This document shows positions 7,981 through 17,090 of a stretch of 64,000 nucleotides of DNA, one piece after another. A model generated the notes under the pieces. The model ran no database searches. It saw nothing but the letters and a program-made list of their open reading frames with translations, and was not told the origin of the DNA. Each line of letters starts with the position of its first letter. Within the stretch, counting starts at the first letter, position 1. The position numbers and the translations under genes are program-made. The DNA is from Bin5 sp965207495. GTDB taxonomy: Bacteria; Chloroflexota; Anaerolineae; Caldilineales; Caldilineaceae. The DNA lies in NCBI GenBank assembly GCA_965207495.1, contig OZ242287.1, positions 1,426,001 through 1,490,000 of the forward strand. Reading direction: 5' to 3'.

Positions 7981-8937
7981 TTGACCGTACAGCAGACCGT
8001 TAGTCCCCTGCCAGGCCAGGACACAAATAGCGAATCCTCACAGCCGCCGCCCCCCGAGGGCATGTGGTCCGAATTATTCCGCTATCGCGACAACCGCCTC
8101 GGCGTATTTCTGATCGTGCCCAGTCTCCTGACTTTGGTTCTTATCCAGTTCTATCCCATCGTCTACAATATCTGGCTGATCCTTACCAGCGAAAAAGGTG
8201 AGTGGATCGGCCTGGCCAACCTCTCCCGGCTTACCCGCGACACCATCTTCCACGGCGCCCTGATTTTCAGCCTCAAGATGGGCATTGTAGTCGTTCCCAT
8301 GTGCCTGCTTGTCGGCCTGGGACTGGCGCTTCTCGTGCACAGCGACTATGCCGGCCGCAAGGCCCTCTGGATCTCCATCCTTATCATTCCACTCATGGTC
8401 TCCGAAATCGTCGCCGGTATGATGTGGAAGATCATGTACCACCCCACCTTGGGACTGGTAAACGTGCCGCTCGTCGCCCTCGGCTTGGAACCGATCATCT
8501 GGCTCCAGAAGGCCGATACTGCCTTTATCGCCATCTGTGTCGTCGAAGTCTGGCGCATCAGCCCCCTGGCATTTCTGCTTCTCTACGCCGGCCTCAACCA
8601 GGTCCCCCGTGACATCTACGAGGCCGCCGCCGTCGATGGCGCAACTCGCTGGCGCGCCTTCTGGGACATGACCCTCCCCTATATCAGGCCAATGTTCGCC
8701 ATCGCCACCATTCTCGTCTTTGTCTGGTCCACCCGCACCATCGGCACCATTGCCGCCACCACACAGGGCGGCCCCGGCCGTGCCACCTGGAACCTGTCCT
8801 GGTACATCTACGGCATGTCCTTCCAGCGGCTCAAGCCCCATTACGCCTCTGCCGCGGTGCTCGTCATGCTGCTGATGACCTATATAGCCGGCACACTTTT
8901 TGTCAGATACCTGTGGGTGGAGCGCAGCAGTCGATGA
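7981..8937 (+). CDS. Sugar ABC transporter permease (MalF-type)
   Basis: 318 residues with a TTG start at 7981, eight bases after CAAGGAGGG; no ATG gives a better start. A 35-residue soluble N-terminus precedes six predicted transmembrane helices. The ATPase-docking EAA loop is clear at about residue 219 (EAAAVDGATRWRAFWDMTLP). It forms the transmembrane channel with the next gene. A Gly/Pro-containing TQGGPG segment follows the fifth helix, as in many MalF/UgpA-type permeases. Spacing to the next permease is 34 bases. Confidence 0.93.
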   Translation: MTVQQTVSPLPGQDTNSESSQPPPPEGMWSELFRYRDNRLGVFLIVPSLLTLVLIQFYPIVYNIWLILTSEKGEWIGLANLSRLTRDTIFHGALIFSLKMGIVVVPMCLLVGLGLALLVHSDYAGRKALWISILIIPLMVSEIVAGMMWKIMYHPTLGLVNVPLVALGLEPIIWLQKADTAFIAICVVEVWRISPLAFLLLYAGLNQVPRDIYEAAAVDGATRWRAFWDMTLPYIRPMFAIATILVFVWSTRTIGTIAATTQGGPGRATWNLSWYIYGMSFQRLKPHYASAAVLVMLLMTYIAGTLFVRYLWVERSSR

Positions 8938-8971
8938 ACTCGAACAATGCTTAACATAGGAGTGTAGGCAG

Positions 8972-9880
8972 ATGGCACAAACTGAAGCAAGTGGGACAGC
9001 AGCCAACGAGCCCGCGCCCCAGCCGGTTGCAATGGCCGCGCACGAGAACCGTTTCAACCTGCGCAAACTGTTCGTTGTCGTTGTGCTCTACCTCGCCGCC
9101 TTCTGGACCCTCGTCCCCATGTACTGGGTCGCCATCTCTTCCATCAAATCTCTGCGCGACCTCGCCCACATCCCCCCGCGTTTCTTCCCAACAGATCCTC
9201 GTCTCGACGCCTGGGTGACCATCTTTGAACGCCGCATTCTCGAGAACGTCTACAACAGTCTTGTCGTTGCCACATTGGCAACCATCATCTGCCTCATTAT
9301 CGCAGTCCCCGCCGCCTACGCCGCCACCCGTATGCGCCTGCCATTCAAGTTCGTCGCCATCGTCGTTGGCCTGATGGGCCTCGTCGCGCTCCTGCCCCCC
9401 ATCGCCTCCGCCATCCCCCTCTTCCTCCTCGGCAGTGATCTCGGAATTATCGACGAAAAATACACCCTCATCATCCTTTATACCGTTCTCAACACTGCCT
9501 TCGCCGTCTGGGTCCTGCGCGGCACTTTCATGGACGTCCCCATGGACGTAGAGGAAGCCGCCCTCATGGATGGCGATACACGTTTCGGCGCCGTGCGCCG
9601 CATCCTGCTGCCGCTGATCTTCCCCAGCCTCTTTTCTATCGCCATCCTGCTGTTTATCTTCAACTGGAACGAGTACATTATCGCCCTCTATTTCGTGAAT
9701 TCCATGAAAACCATGACACTGCCGATCGCAATCCAGGCGCAGATCCCACAGCACGAGCTCGACTGGGGCGTGGTCAGCGCCGCCGGCACGATCGCAGTTT
9801 TTCCCGTGTTGGTCGCAGCCTTTACCTTACAGAGATTCCTCGTGCGCGGGCTGACCTTTGGCGTCGCCAGCGGCCAGTGA
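8972..9880 (+). CDS. Sugar ABC transporter permease (MalG-type)
   Basis: 302 residues, ATG at 8972 with TAGGAG upstream. An Ala/Pro-rich cytoplasmic leader (~30 residues) precedes six transmembrane helices, the first being KLFVVVVLYLAAFWTLVPMYW. The EAA loop reads EEAALMDGDTRFGAVRRILLP at about residue 191. The C-terminus RFLVRGLTFGVASGQ matches the MalG-type ending (Q...F..GL..GAVKG). It pairs with the preceding permease and with the ATPase that starts 98 bases downstream. Confidence 0.93.
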   Translation: MAQTEASGTAANEPAPQPVAMAAHENRFNLRKLFVVVVLYLAAFWTLVPMYWVAISSIKSLRDLAHIPPRFFPTDPRLDAWVTIFERRILENVYNSLVVATLATIICLIIAVPAAYAATRMRLPFKFVAIVVGLMGLVALLPPIASAIPLFLLGSDLGIIDEKYTLIILYTVLNTAFAVWVLRGTFMDVPMDVEEAALMDGDTRFGAVRRILLPLIFPSLFSIAILLFIFNWNEYIIALYFVNSMKTMTLPIAIQAQIPQHELDWGVVSAAGTIAVFPVLVAAFTLQRFLVRGLTFGVASGQ

Positions 9881-9978
9881 CATATGCCCAATGCCGTCTG
9901 CCTCACCGTAAGGCGCTGGCGCCCCGTCCACCGGTTTTACGTGAACGCTGACTTCCGAATACAGAAGGAGAGTTAACA

Positions 9979-11061
9979 TTGGCGGAAGTAAGAATAGAAG
10001 GTCTGACAAAGTACTTCGGCGATACCTGCGCCGTCAATCAACTCAATCTCCTCGTCAGGGATGGTGACCTGGTCGTCCTGCTCGGCCCCTCCGGCTGCGG
10101 CAAGACCACCACCATGCGCTGCGTAGCCGGTCTGGAGCGCCCAACCTACGGCGATATCTACATCGGCGACACACGCGTCAACGACCTCGAACCGCGCGAA
10201 CGCGATGTCGCCCTCGTCTTCCAGAGCTATGCCCTCTACCCCCACTTCACCGCTTTCGACAACATCGCCTATCCCTTGCGCCTGCGTAAGACGCCAAAAG
10301 AGGAGATGGAGCGCAGAGTCCGCGATGTAGCCGAAATGCTGGGCATCACGCATACCCTGGAGCGGCCCCCGGGCCTCTGCTCCGGCGGCGAGCAGCAGCG
10401 CATCGCCCTCGGCAGAGCCATCGTCCGCGAGCCTGTCGTTTTCCTCATGGACGAGCCGCTCTCCAATATCGACGCCCTCCTGCGCGTCTACATGCGCGCC
10501 GAAATCAAAAGACTGCAGCACGAACTGGGCACGACCATGATCTACGTGACCCACGATCAGGTCGAAGGCATGACGATGGCCGATCAGATCGCGGTCATGA
10601 ACGAGGGCACCTTGCAGCAGCTGGGCACCCCCAGCGAAATCTACGACTTGCCGGCCAACAACTTCGTCGCCCGCTTCGTCGGCTCGACACCCATGAACTT
10701 CGTCCCCGGCGCGCTGCACAAGGAGAACGGACAGACAGTCCACAAAAGCGACCAATTCGTCATTCCAGTTGGCGCCGAAATGGCCGACCGCGCCGCCGAA
10801 CTCTGTCCCAGCGGCAAGTGTACACTCGGAGTCCGCCCCGAAGATATCCACTTCACCACCAATGGCGAAGGCAAAAACCAGGCCAGAGTCTTCCTGCTGG
10901 AACCACTCGGATCCGAGACGATTCTCGACATCGAGAAAGAGGGCCTCCTCCTCAAAGTCAAAGATGTTGCCTCAACTCAGGTGCGCGAGGAAGACATCCT
11001 CAGCCTCACCTTCAACCGTTTTCACCTCTTCGACGACGAGACCGGCGCGGCCATTCGCTGA
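9979..11061 (+). CDS. ABC transporter ATPase, MalK/UgpC/MsmX type
   Basis: 360 residues, TTG start at 9979 with GAAGGAGAG upstream. Walker A is GPSGCGKT (residues 36-43), Q-loop FQSYALYPH near 81, ABC signature CSGGEQQR at 134-141 (usual LSGGQ; first position Cys, last Glu), Walker B VVFLMDEP at 153-160, D-loop SNIDA, H-loop VTHDQ. The last ~120 residues form the TOBE/MOP regulatory domain typical of sugar-importer ATPases. It energises the adjacent permeases. Because the second sugar transporter operon in the window (13865-19835) has no ATPase, this protein could serve both, as known for MsmX-type ATPases; that sharing is inference. Confidence 0.95.
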   Translation: MAEVRIEGLTKYFGDTCAVNQLNLLVRDGDLVVLLGPSGCGKTTTMRCVAGLERPTYGDIYIGDTRVNDLEPRERDVALVFQSYALYPHFTAFDNIAYPLRLRKTPKEEMERRVRDVAEMLGITHTLERPPGLCSGGEQQRIALGRAIVREPVVFLMDEPLSNIDALLRVYMRAEIKRLQHELGTTMIYVTHDQVEGMTMADQIAVMNEGTLQQLGTPSEIYDLPANNFVARFVGSTPMNFVPGALHKENGQTVHKSDQFVIPVGAEMADRAAELCPSGKCTLGVRPEDIHFTTNGEGKNQARVFLLEPLGSETILDIEKEGLLLKVKDVASTQVREEDILSLTFNRFHLFDDETGAAIR

Positions 11062-11183
11062 GCCAGGGCACGAAAAAACTGAGCGCCAGGCAAGGCTGCG
11101 CGACGCCTCCCCCTTGCCATGTCCCCAGTCGATCTGCATACAGGCTTCCAAGCATCCGCGAAAAACCCACGAAATGAGGAACA

Positions 11184-12104
11184 ATGTCTGAAGTAAAAAT
11201 TGGAAGCGCTCCCATCAGTTGGGACGTCCTCTCCTTCGGCGGTAGCAAGACCAGCGGACTCACCTTCTCCCAGATGCTGGACGGCATCGCAGCAGCTGGA
11301 TACGAAGGTACCGAAATCAGCACGAATGGCTTTTTCCCCGCCGCCGCAGAGTCGTTGCGGGCTGAATTGGAGAAAAGGAACCTGACGGCGGCCTCCTCCT
11401 ATGTGGCCCTGCCGCTGGGAGAGGAAGGAGCGCTCGACTCGATGCTTGAGCAGGTGCAAACTGTCGGTGCACTGCTGGCCAAATTCAATGTCTCCGAAAT
11501 CATCATCGCTGGCAACACCATGCCCAGCCGCCTCGAGGTCGCCGGCTTCGTCGCCGCCGATGGCAGCGAAGGCTGGACCGACGCCGAATGGAAGCGCGCC
11601 GCCAATCAGCTGAAGGCCGTCGCCACCCACTGCAAAGAACACTTCAACCTGAAGACCGTCTTCCATCATCACACCGGCACCTATGTCGAAACCCCCGCCG
11701 AGGTCGAACGCATCATGGAGATGACCGACCCGGAACTGGTCGGCCTCTGCTTCGATACCGGCCATTACCACTTCGGCGGTGGCGACGTCGTCGCAGCCAC
11801 GAAGCAATACGCCGACCGCATCGGGTATCTCCACATCAAGGACGTGTGGCCGGAAAAACTTGAAAAGGTGCGAAGGGAACGGATTCACATGCGCGAGGCC
11901 TGGGCCATGGACATCTTCGCCGAGTTGGGTCGAGGCGCCATCGACTTTCCCGCCTTCTTCGACCTGCTGCGCACGCAAGGCTACCATGGCTGGATGATCG
12001 TCGAACAGGACTCCGTCGGTCGCTCACAACGCGACCCAAGCTGGTCGCCGGTCGAAAGCGCCAGGATGAGCCGCGACTATCTCCGAGACGTTCTCCAAGT
12101 CTGA
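11184..12104 (+). CDS. IolE-like sugar phosphate isomerase/epimerase (TIM barrel)
   Basis: 306 residues. The start (MSEVKIGSAPISWDVLSFGG) is the first strand of the xylose-isomerase-like TIM barrel as seen in IolE/inosose dehydratase relatives. Metal-ligand positions are recognisable: HHHTGTYVE (His and Glu), CFDTGHYHF (Asp and His), YLHIKD (His) and a C-terminal MIVEQD (Glu). A cofactor-free aldose-ketose isomerisation, epimerisation or inosose dehydration is expected in the cytoplasm. It lies 122 bases after the ATPase and 80 before the esterase, so it is probably in the same transcript and acts on the imported compound. Exact reaction not assignable. Confidence 0.85.
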   Translation: MSEVKIGSAPISWDVLSFGGSKTSGLTFSQMLDGIAAAGYEGTEISTNGFFPAAAESLRAELEKRNLTAASSYVALPLGEEGALDSMLEQVQTVGALLAKFNVSEIIIAGNTMPSRLEVAGFVAADGSEGWTDAEWKRAANQLKAVATHCKEHFNLKTVFHHHTGTYVETPAEVERIMEMTDPELVGLCFDTGHYHFGGGDVVAATKQYADRIGYLHIKDVWPEKLEKVRRERIHMREAWAMDIFAELGRGAIDFPAFFDLLRTQGYHGWMIVEQDSVGRSQRDPSWSPVESARMSRDYLRDVLQV

Positions 12105-12184
12105 GCCAGACTCCAGCCGCTCCCGCAAACACCTATTCCCGCAACGGCCAGAACGCTACACGCAATTCAGTCAAGGAAATGTCA

Positions 12185-13660
12185 ATGGCTAAGGTATCTG
12201 AGCAACTGAACCTTCTGCTCGAGGAAATGGCGGACTGGGAGAAACCGGAATATGTCATCGCCAGCCTGACCCACCTCGTGGACATCCATCCCGAACTGCT
12301 GCAACATTCCTTTACCTATGAGGTGCTTGGCCGCGCCTACGGACGGCAAGACAACAAACCGCTGGCCGCCGAAATCTTCGAGATGGCCCTGAAGCTGGAC
12401 CCAACCCGCGCCCAGGCCAGCGACTGGTACAACCAGGTGCGCCAATGCGAGGACGTCAACTACGACGAAGCGCAGGTGCCCGCATACCGACTGCCCGATC
12501 CACTGCGCCTCGCCGACGGTCGCGCGGTCACAGACGCCGAGACGTGGCGCAACGAGCGCCGCCCCGAACTGCTGCGCCTCTTCGAGGAACACGTCTACGG
12601 CAAAGCCCCTGGCCGGCCCGAAGCCATGACCTTTGAGGTAACCTCCGTCGACGAAAATGCCCTCGACGGCCTGGCCACGCGCAAAGAAATCTCAGTCTAC
12701 TTCACCGGCCGCCGCGAAGATCACAGAATGGACATTCTCGTCTATCTGCCCAACGCCCAGACCAAACCGGTGCCCTCCTTCCTCGTCCCCAACTTCCAGG
12801 GCAACCAGTCCGTCCATAGCGATCCCGGCATCACCATCTCACAGCAATGGATGCGCAACCGTTTCGACCGCGGCATACGCAACCACCGCGCCACCGAGGC
12901 CAGCCGCGGAACAGCCCTCTCGCGCTGGCCGGTCGAGCGCATCCTCGAACGAGGCTACGCCCTCGCGACCATCTACTACGGCGACCTCGACCCCGACTAT
13001 GATGACGGCTTCCAGAACGGTGTCCATCCCCTCTACTACAAAGCCGGTCAAACCAGACCGGCCGCCAACGAGTGGGGGGCCATCGGCGCCTGGGCCTGGG
13101 GCTTGCGCCGGGCGCTCGACTACCTGGAGACCGACGACGACGTCGACCACACACGCGTAGCCGTCATGGGCCAGTCCCGCCTCGGAAAGACCGCGCTCTG
13201 GGCCGGCGCCCAAGACGAACGCTTCGCCCTCGTGATCCCCAATAACTCAGGCTGTGGCGGCACCGCGCTCTTCCGCCGTCGCTTCGGCGAAACCGCCCGC
13301 CACGCCAACGTCACCTATCCCCACTGGTTCTGCGAAAACTTCAAACGCTACAACGACAAAGAGGACGAGCTGCCCGTCGACCAGCATATGCTCATCGCCC
13401 TCGTCGCCCCCCGCCCCGTCTACACTGTCAGCGCCGACGAAGACCTCTGGGCCGACCCCCACGGCGAGTTCCAGGGAGCCCTCCACGCCGACCCCGTCTA
13501 CCGCCTGCTCGGCACCGAAGGCATCGCCGTCGACGAATTGCCGCCCGTAAACCAGCCCGTCAGGAGTATCATCGGCTACCACATCCGCACCGGCAAGCAC
13601 GACGTGACCGACTACGACTGGGAACGCTACATGGACTTCGCCGATATCCACGTCCGCTAG
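12185..13660 (+). CDS. CE15-like (glucuronoyl methylesterase family) alpha/beta hydrolase with N-terminal helical repeat
   Basis: 491 residues. I prefer the ATG at 12185 (MAKVSEQ), seven bases after AAGGA, over an in-frame ATG at 12179. Residues ~1-85 look like TPR helices (YEVLGRAYG, LAAEIFEMALKLDPTRAQAS). The rest matches carbohydrate esterase family 15: the nucleophile elbow GQSRLGKTALWAGAQDER (CE15 usually GCSRxGK), then NNSGCGGTALFRRR, PHWFCENF, a VDQHMLIALVAPRP strand, EDLWADPHGEF, and a C-terminal GKHDVTDYDWERYMDFAD holding the catalytic His. CE15 enzymes cleave the ester between lignin alcohols and 4-O-methylglucuronate on xylan. No signal peptide is present, so this one would act inside the cell, on imported oligosaccharides. 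The TPR fusion is unusual. Confidence 0.82.
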   Translation: MAKVSEQLNLLLEEMADWEKPEYVIASLTHLVDIHPELLQHSFTYEVLGRAYGRQDNKPLAAEIFEMALKLDPTRAQASDWYNQVRQCEDVNYDEAQVPAYRLPDPLRLADGRAVTDAETWRNERRPELLRLFEEHVYGKAPGRPEAMTFEVTSVDENALDGLATRKEISVYFTGRREDHRMDILVYLPNAQTKPVPSFLVPNFQGNQSVHSDPGITISQQWMRNRFDRGIRNHRATEASRGTALSRWPVERILERGYALATIYYGDLDPDYDDGFQNGVHPLYYKAGQTRPAANEWGAIGAWAWGLRRALDYLETDDDVDHTRVAVMGQSRLGKTALWAGAQDERFALVIPNNSGCGGTALFRRRFGETARHANVTYPHWFCENFKRYNDKEDELPVDQHMLIALVAPRPVYTVSADEDLWADPHGEFQGALHADPVYRLLGTEGIAVDELPPVNQPVRSIIGYHIRTGKHDVTDYDWERYMDFADIHVR

Positions 13661-13864
13661 GCATTACGAGCGGCTGAACCCGTTGCACCAGGGAATGCCG
13701 GTCGCGGCGGCATAGACGCGCCAGTTCCTACATGACCTAGACTGAGTGCATCTGACGCGCAAGGGTGGGGATGTTCTTACTTATCCTGCGATGTCGTGGA
13801 AGCTCGGACTGAAACAACGGAGATCGCTGTTGTTGGTTTGAGCCGACTGTCTCTGCCCGAAATT

Positions 13865-15115
13865 CTAAGCCCGATATGAATCGGCCACCTTGCGCAACGC
13901 CTCCTCAATTCCATACACATCTTCCTGCGTGAAGAATTCGCTCCATGTGATGACGATATGTGTAGCCAAACCTCGTTCAGCGTTTGGGCACATTCCCTTG
14001 TAATAGCGCTCCCGGTCGTCATACACGGCTCTTGGAAACGCGTACTCCGGATTTCTCGGCGGGGCCGGATCCAAAAAGGCAGGATGGTCATACAGTAAAT
14101 AGTAGTCCTTTGGCATGCAGGACACGCCCTCTGCCTGCAGAGCCCGGGCAAAGGCGTAAGTGTCCTCCGCAAAAGCGCCCTCTTCCATCGTCACTGCGTA
14201 GAGCCAGTAAGCGTGCCTCGCTTCGTCAATGATGTGCGGCGGACTGAGTCCGGGAATATCACGAATCAGTCTGTCGAGCAGTTGACCGCTCTCCCTCCGC
14301 CGGCGCACTATGTCATCCAGCTTGTCTAGCTGCACCATTCCCACCGCCGCGCCCAAGGGATTCATTCGATAGTTCAGTCCGAGTCCAACGTGCGTTCGGA
14401 AGAACATACCCCCTTTTGTTCCTTCCTCTTCACCGCGCCCAACGCTGAATAACTCCGCTCGCTTCGCATACGCATCGTTGTTCGTCATCACTATGCCGCC
14501 GGTGATCGTCGTCATATGTTTGCCAGTGATGAAGCTGAAGACCCCAATGTCTCCAATAGACCCCACCCTTCGCCCTTTGTATTCAGCGAAGTGCGCCTGC
14601 GCGCAATCCTCGATGATGGGAACATTATAACGACGGCCAATATCCATCAATTCGTCCAGTGGTGCCGGCTGACCGTAAAGATGGACGGCTACAATCGCCT
14701 TCGTCCGATCCGTGATCTTGGACTCAACATCGACAGGATCGATGTTGTAGGTTTGCAAATCCACGTCGGCAAAGATCGGAATAGCGTTGTGCGCGAGGAT
14801 TCCTTTCACCGAACCCACATCGCTGATGGCAGGAAGGATCACCTCATCGCCGGGCTCGACGCCGGCAGCCACAACGCCAACGTGAACGGCTGCAGTTCCT
14901 GAATCTACCGCGACCCCGTGGCGCACACCATGGGCCTGTGTGAAAGCCTTGCAGAATGTACCAATTGGATCGCCGCTCACCCCATCGCGAATCAGTGCTG
15001 CCACCGCATCCGCCTCTTCCGCGCCGACTTTGCGTACGCCCAGATTCTGGCCGATTGGTTCAGAAAATACAGGCGTCCCACCGTCAATCGCCAGCTGTGC
15101 AGTTGTCCCCTTCAT
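13865..15115 (-). CDS. DegT/DnrJ/EryC1/StrS-family PLP enzyme (copy 1)
   Basis: 416 residues. The PLP lysine is Lys199 in FSFITGKHMTTITGG; the cofactor-nitrogen Asp170 lies in PIIEDCAQAH, and phosphate-loop residues in DSGTAAVH (81-88). These enzymes aminate keto-sugars or dehydrate sugar nucleotides. It is the last gene of a minus-strand operon (DegT, binding protein, permease, permease, DegT); 42 bases separate it from the permease. Being within an import operon and lacking nearby nucleotide-sugar genes, it may run in the catabolic direction, deaminating an imported amino sugar or amino-cyclitol. That role is inference. Its C-terminal half is distinct from the copy at 18573-19835. Confidence 0.88.
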   Translation of the reverse strand: MKGTTAQLAIDGGTPVFSEPIGQNLGVRKVGAEEADAVAALIRDGVSGDPIGTFCKAFTQAHGVRHGVAVDSGTAAVHVGVVAAGVEPGDEVILPAISDVGSVKGILAHNAIPIFADVDLQTYNIDPVDVESKITDRTKAIVAVHLYGQPAPLDELMDIGRRYNVPIIEDCAQAHFAEYKGRRVGSIGDIGVFSFITGKHMTTITGGIVMTNNDAYAKRAELFSVGRGEEEGTKGGMFFRTHVGLGLNYRMNPLGAAVGMVQLDKLDDIVRRRRESGQLLDRLIRDIPGLSPPHIIDEARHAYWLYAVTMEEGAFAEDTYAFARALQAEGVSCMPKDYYLLYDHPAFLDPAPPRNPEYAFPRAVYDDRERYYKGMCPNAERGLATHIVITWSEFFTQEDVYGIEEALRKVADSYRA

Positions 15116-15157
15116 CTTGTTCGCCCCCTCGATCCTCGCTCAAAAGCCCGGATAAAA

Positions 15158-16006
15158 CTATCGACCGCCAAATCCTGTCATATGTATGCCGCGGATGAAA
15201 TATCTTTGCATTGAGAAAAACAGCGCGAGTATCGGGGCAAGCATCAGGATCGATGCCGCCATCAGCAGGTTCCAATCCGTGCCTGTCCGGCTCATGAAGA
15301 AGCGCAATCCAAGTGCAAGCGTGCGCAGATCAACTGAATTGGTGTATATCAGCGGCCCCAGAAAGTCATTCCAATGACTAAGGACGGAAAAGATCGTCAC
15401 CGCCCCCAGCACCGGACCCGAAATCGGCAAAATGACCTGCCAGTATATACGCACATAAACCGCCCCGTCCATCAACGCCGCTTCATCCAACTCCAACGGA
15501 ATCGTTCTGAAGTACTGGCGAATGAGGAACACATAGAACGCATTGACACCGAACCAAAACGGTACAATGAGGGGCAACAGCGTATCAATCCACCCAAGTA
15601 GTTTGAACAAAATGAAGGAGGGAATCAAGCGGACTACATCAGGAAGCATCAGCGTAGAGAGAAGTACGACGAACCAGAAGTCACGGCCTCGGAAACGAAT
15701 TCGGGCAAAGCCAAACGCCACGAATGAGCTTGTCAGAACCGTCCCCAACGTGGCCGCAAGCGTGATTACAACGCTATTGCGAGTATAGAGAAAGAAAGGA
15801 TGTCCTGGGCGAGTGACGGCATCAAGGTAGTTGCTCCATACGACCGGCCGCGGAATTAATTCCGGAGGGAAGGTAAACTCTGTGCCCGGCATCTTCAGAG
15901 AGGTTGACAACATCCATCCAAGCGGGATGAAACAGATCACGCCGCCAGCGATCAACAGAGCATAGCGAAGTGCGTTGGACACAAAAAAGGATGAGAGAGG
16001 TCTCAT
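15158..16006 (-). CDS. Sugar ABC transporter permease (MalG-type), second operon
   Basis: 282 residues. The ATG at 16006-16004 overlaps the stop of the upstream permease (ATGA), so translation is coupled; a longer open frame on this strand is only the antisense extension over that permease gene. It has six transmembrane helices, and the EAA loop is ELDEAALMDGAVYVRIYWQV near residue 180. The C-terminus FSMQRYFIRGIHMTGFGG is the standard MalG-type end. The first helix follows a short cytoplasmic leader MRPLSSFFVSNALRY. It partners the preceding permease. Confidence 0.92.
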   Translation of the reverse strand: MRPLSSFFVSNALRYALLIAGGVICFIPLGWMLSTSLKMPGTEFTFPPELIPRPVVWSNYLDAVTRPGHPFFLYTRNSVVITLAATLGTVLTSSFVAFGFARIRFRGRDFWFVVLLSTLMLPDVVRLIPSFILFKLLGWIDTLLPLIVPFWFGVNAFYVFLIRQYFRTIPLELDEAALMDGAVYVRIYWQVILPISGPVLGAVTIFSVLSHWNDFLGPLIYTNSVDLRTLALGLRFFMSRTGTDWNLLMAASILMLAPILALFFSMQRYFIRGIHMTGFGGR

Positions 16007-16908
16007 TCCACTTCGTAGAACACCCATAGTCGCGCCATCCTGAACTGAACGATCGTAAAGACCAAGATGATGAAAAACAACACCCACGCCAACAGGGAAG
16101 CATAACCCATCCGCAGATTCTCGAACGCATGTCGATAGACAAAGAGCACGTAGAAAAGTGTCGTGTGAACCGGGCCGCCCTGCGTAGCGATGTATGCTGC
16201 AGTGAATATCTGGAAAGAACTGATGATACCCACCACCAGATTGAAGAAAATAAGCGGGGTAATCATCGGCAACGTCACGTGTCTGAACTGAGCCAGCCTT
16301 CCTGCCCCGTCTATCGCGGCAGCATCGTAGAGCGACTGAGGCACGCCTTGAAGCCCGGCAAGAAACACGACCATCATCGTGCCGACTCGCCAGAGTTCCA
16401 TGATAATTAGAGACGGCTTGGACAGTTCGGGATCCCACAGCCAAGCCTGACCCGGTATCCCGAACAAAGACAAGATGTAGTTGGCAAGACCATAGTCGGG
16501 ATTGAAAATATACATCCAGAGGAACACACTGGCCACACCGGGGATGATTGTGGGCAAGTAATATAATGTGCGGAAAATGTTTACACCATGCACTCGCATG
16601 TTGAGCAACAACGCAAGCATCAGTGCCCAAACTACTTGGGCCGGTACGCCCAAGAAGGTGAAGTAGGCTGTGTTCCATAAAGAGATGGTAAAGAACCTGT
16701 CACCAATCATCCTCTCAAGGTTGTCCAGGCCGTTGAATTCGGGCGGCGACAAGATGGGATAGCGGGTGAAGGCGAGATAGACCAGGCCAACCATCGGACC
16801 CGCCGTAAATACGATGAAACCGACCAGCCAGGGCGCGATAAACATGTACCCGAGAAGGTCTCGTCGCAACTGTGTACGCGAACCCAACATGGACTGAATC
16901 GATGACAT
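16003..16908 (-). CDS. Sugar ABC transporter permease (MalF-type), second operon
   Basis: 301 residues from the ATG at 16908 (MSSIQSMLGSRTQL). A start further upstream at 17022 would add 38 atypical residues; none has an obvious ribosome-binding site, so the start is moderately certain. Helix 1 is LLGYMFIAPWLVGFIVFTAG; six helices in all. The EAA loop is SLYDAAAIDGAGRLAQFRHV near residue 200, where the usual Glu is Asp. TQGGPVHTT matches the conserved segment after helix 5. A gap of 182 bases with a short hairpin separates it from the binding protein upstream. Confidence 0.9.
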   Translation of the reverse strand: MSSIQSMLGSRTQLRRDLLGYMFIAPWLVGFIVFTAGPMVGLVYLAFTRYPILSPPEFNGLDNLERMIGDRFFTISLWNTAYFTFLGVPAQVVWALMLALLLNMRVHGVNIFRTLYYLPTIIPGVASVFLWMYIFNPDYGLANYILSLFGIPGQAWLWDPELSKPSLIIMELWRVGTMMVVFLAGLQGVPQSLYDAAAIDGAGRLAQFRHVTLPMITPLIFFNLVVGIISSFQIFTAAYIATQGGPVHTTLFYVLFVYRHAFENLRMGYASLLAWVLFFIILVFTIVQFRMARLWVFYEVE

Positions 16909-17070
16909 TCTCAAATGGGTGTCCCTTACTTTGGCAGTTTCAAATCTGAGGAGAAACTCGTACTTGGCGAAGTGGCGTCCGTGGAGCAATGTGCCCAACA
17001 GCAAACGCCACTCCGCCTTCACTTCCTACATCTGTATTTCTCAGAGATGTAGCATTGCCAGACGATGCGT

Positions 17071-17090
17071 CGCCGGCATTCTCGCTGGCG
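17071..17090 (-). promoter_or_regulatory. Hairpin directly after the second binding-protein gene
   Basis: On the minus strand CGCCAGC pairs with GCCGGCG (six of seven positions) around a six-base loop, beginning at the base after the stop codon. No T-run follows. Position, between binding protein and permeases, matches the hairpins at 7878 and 55755, although the sequence differs. Confidence 0.5.

Noticed and set aside
16006..16678. Longer N-terminus for the second-operon MalG-type permease
   Set aside because: The extra 220 codons only overlap the upstream permease in another frame; the ATG at 16006 overlaps its stop and gives the normal length.
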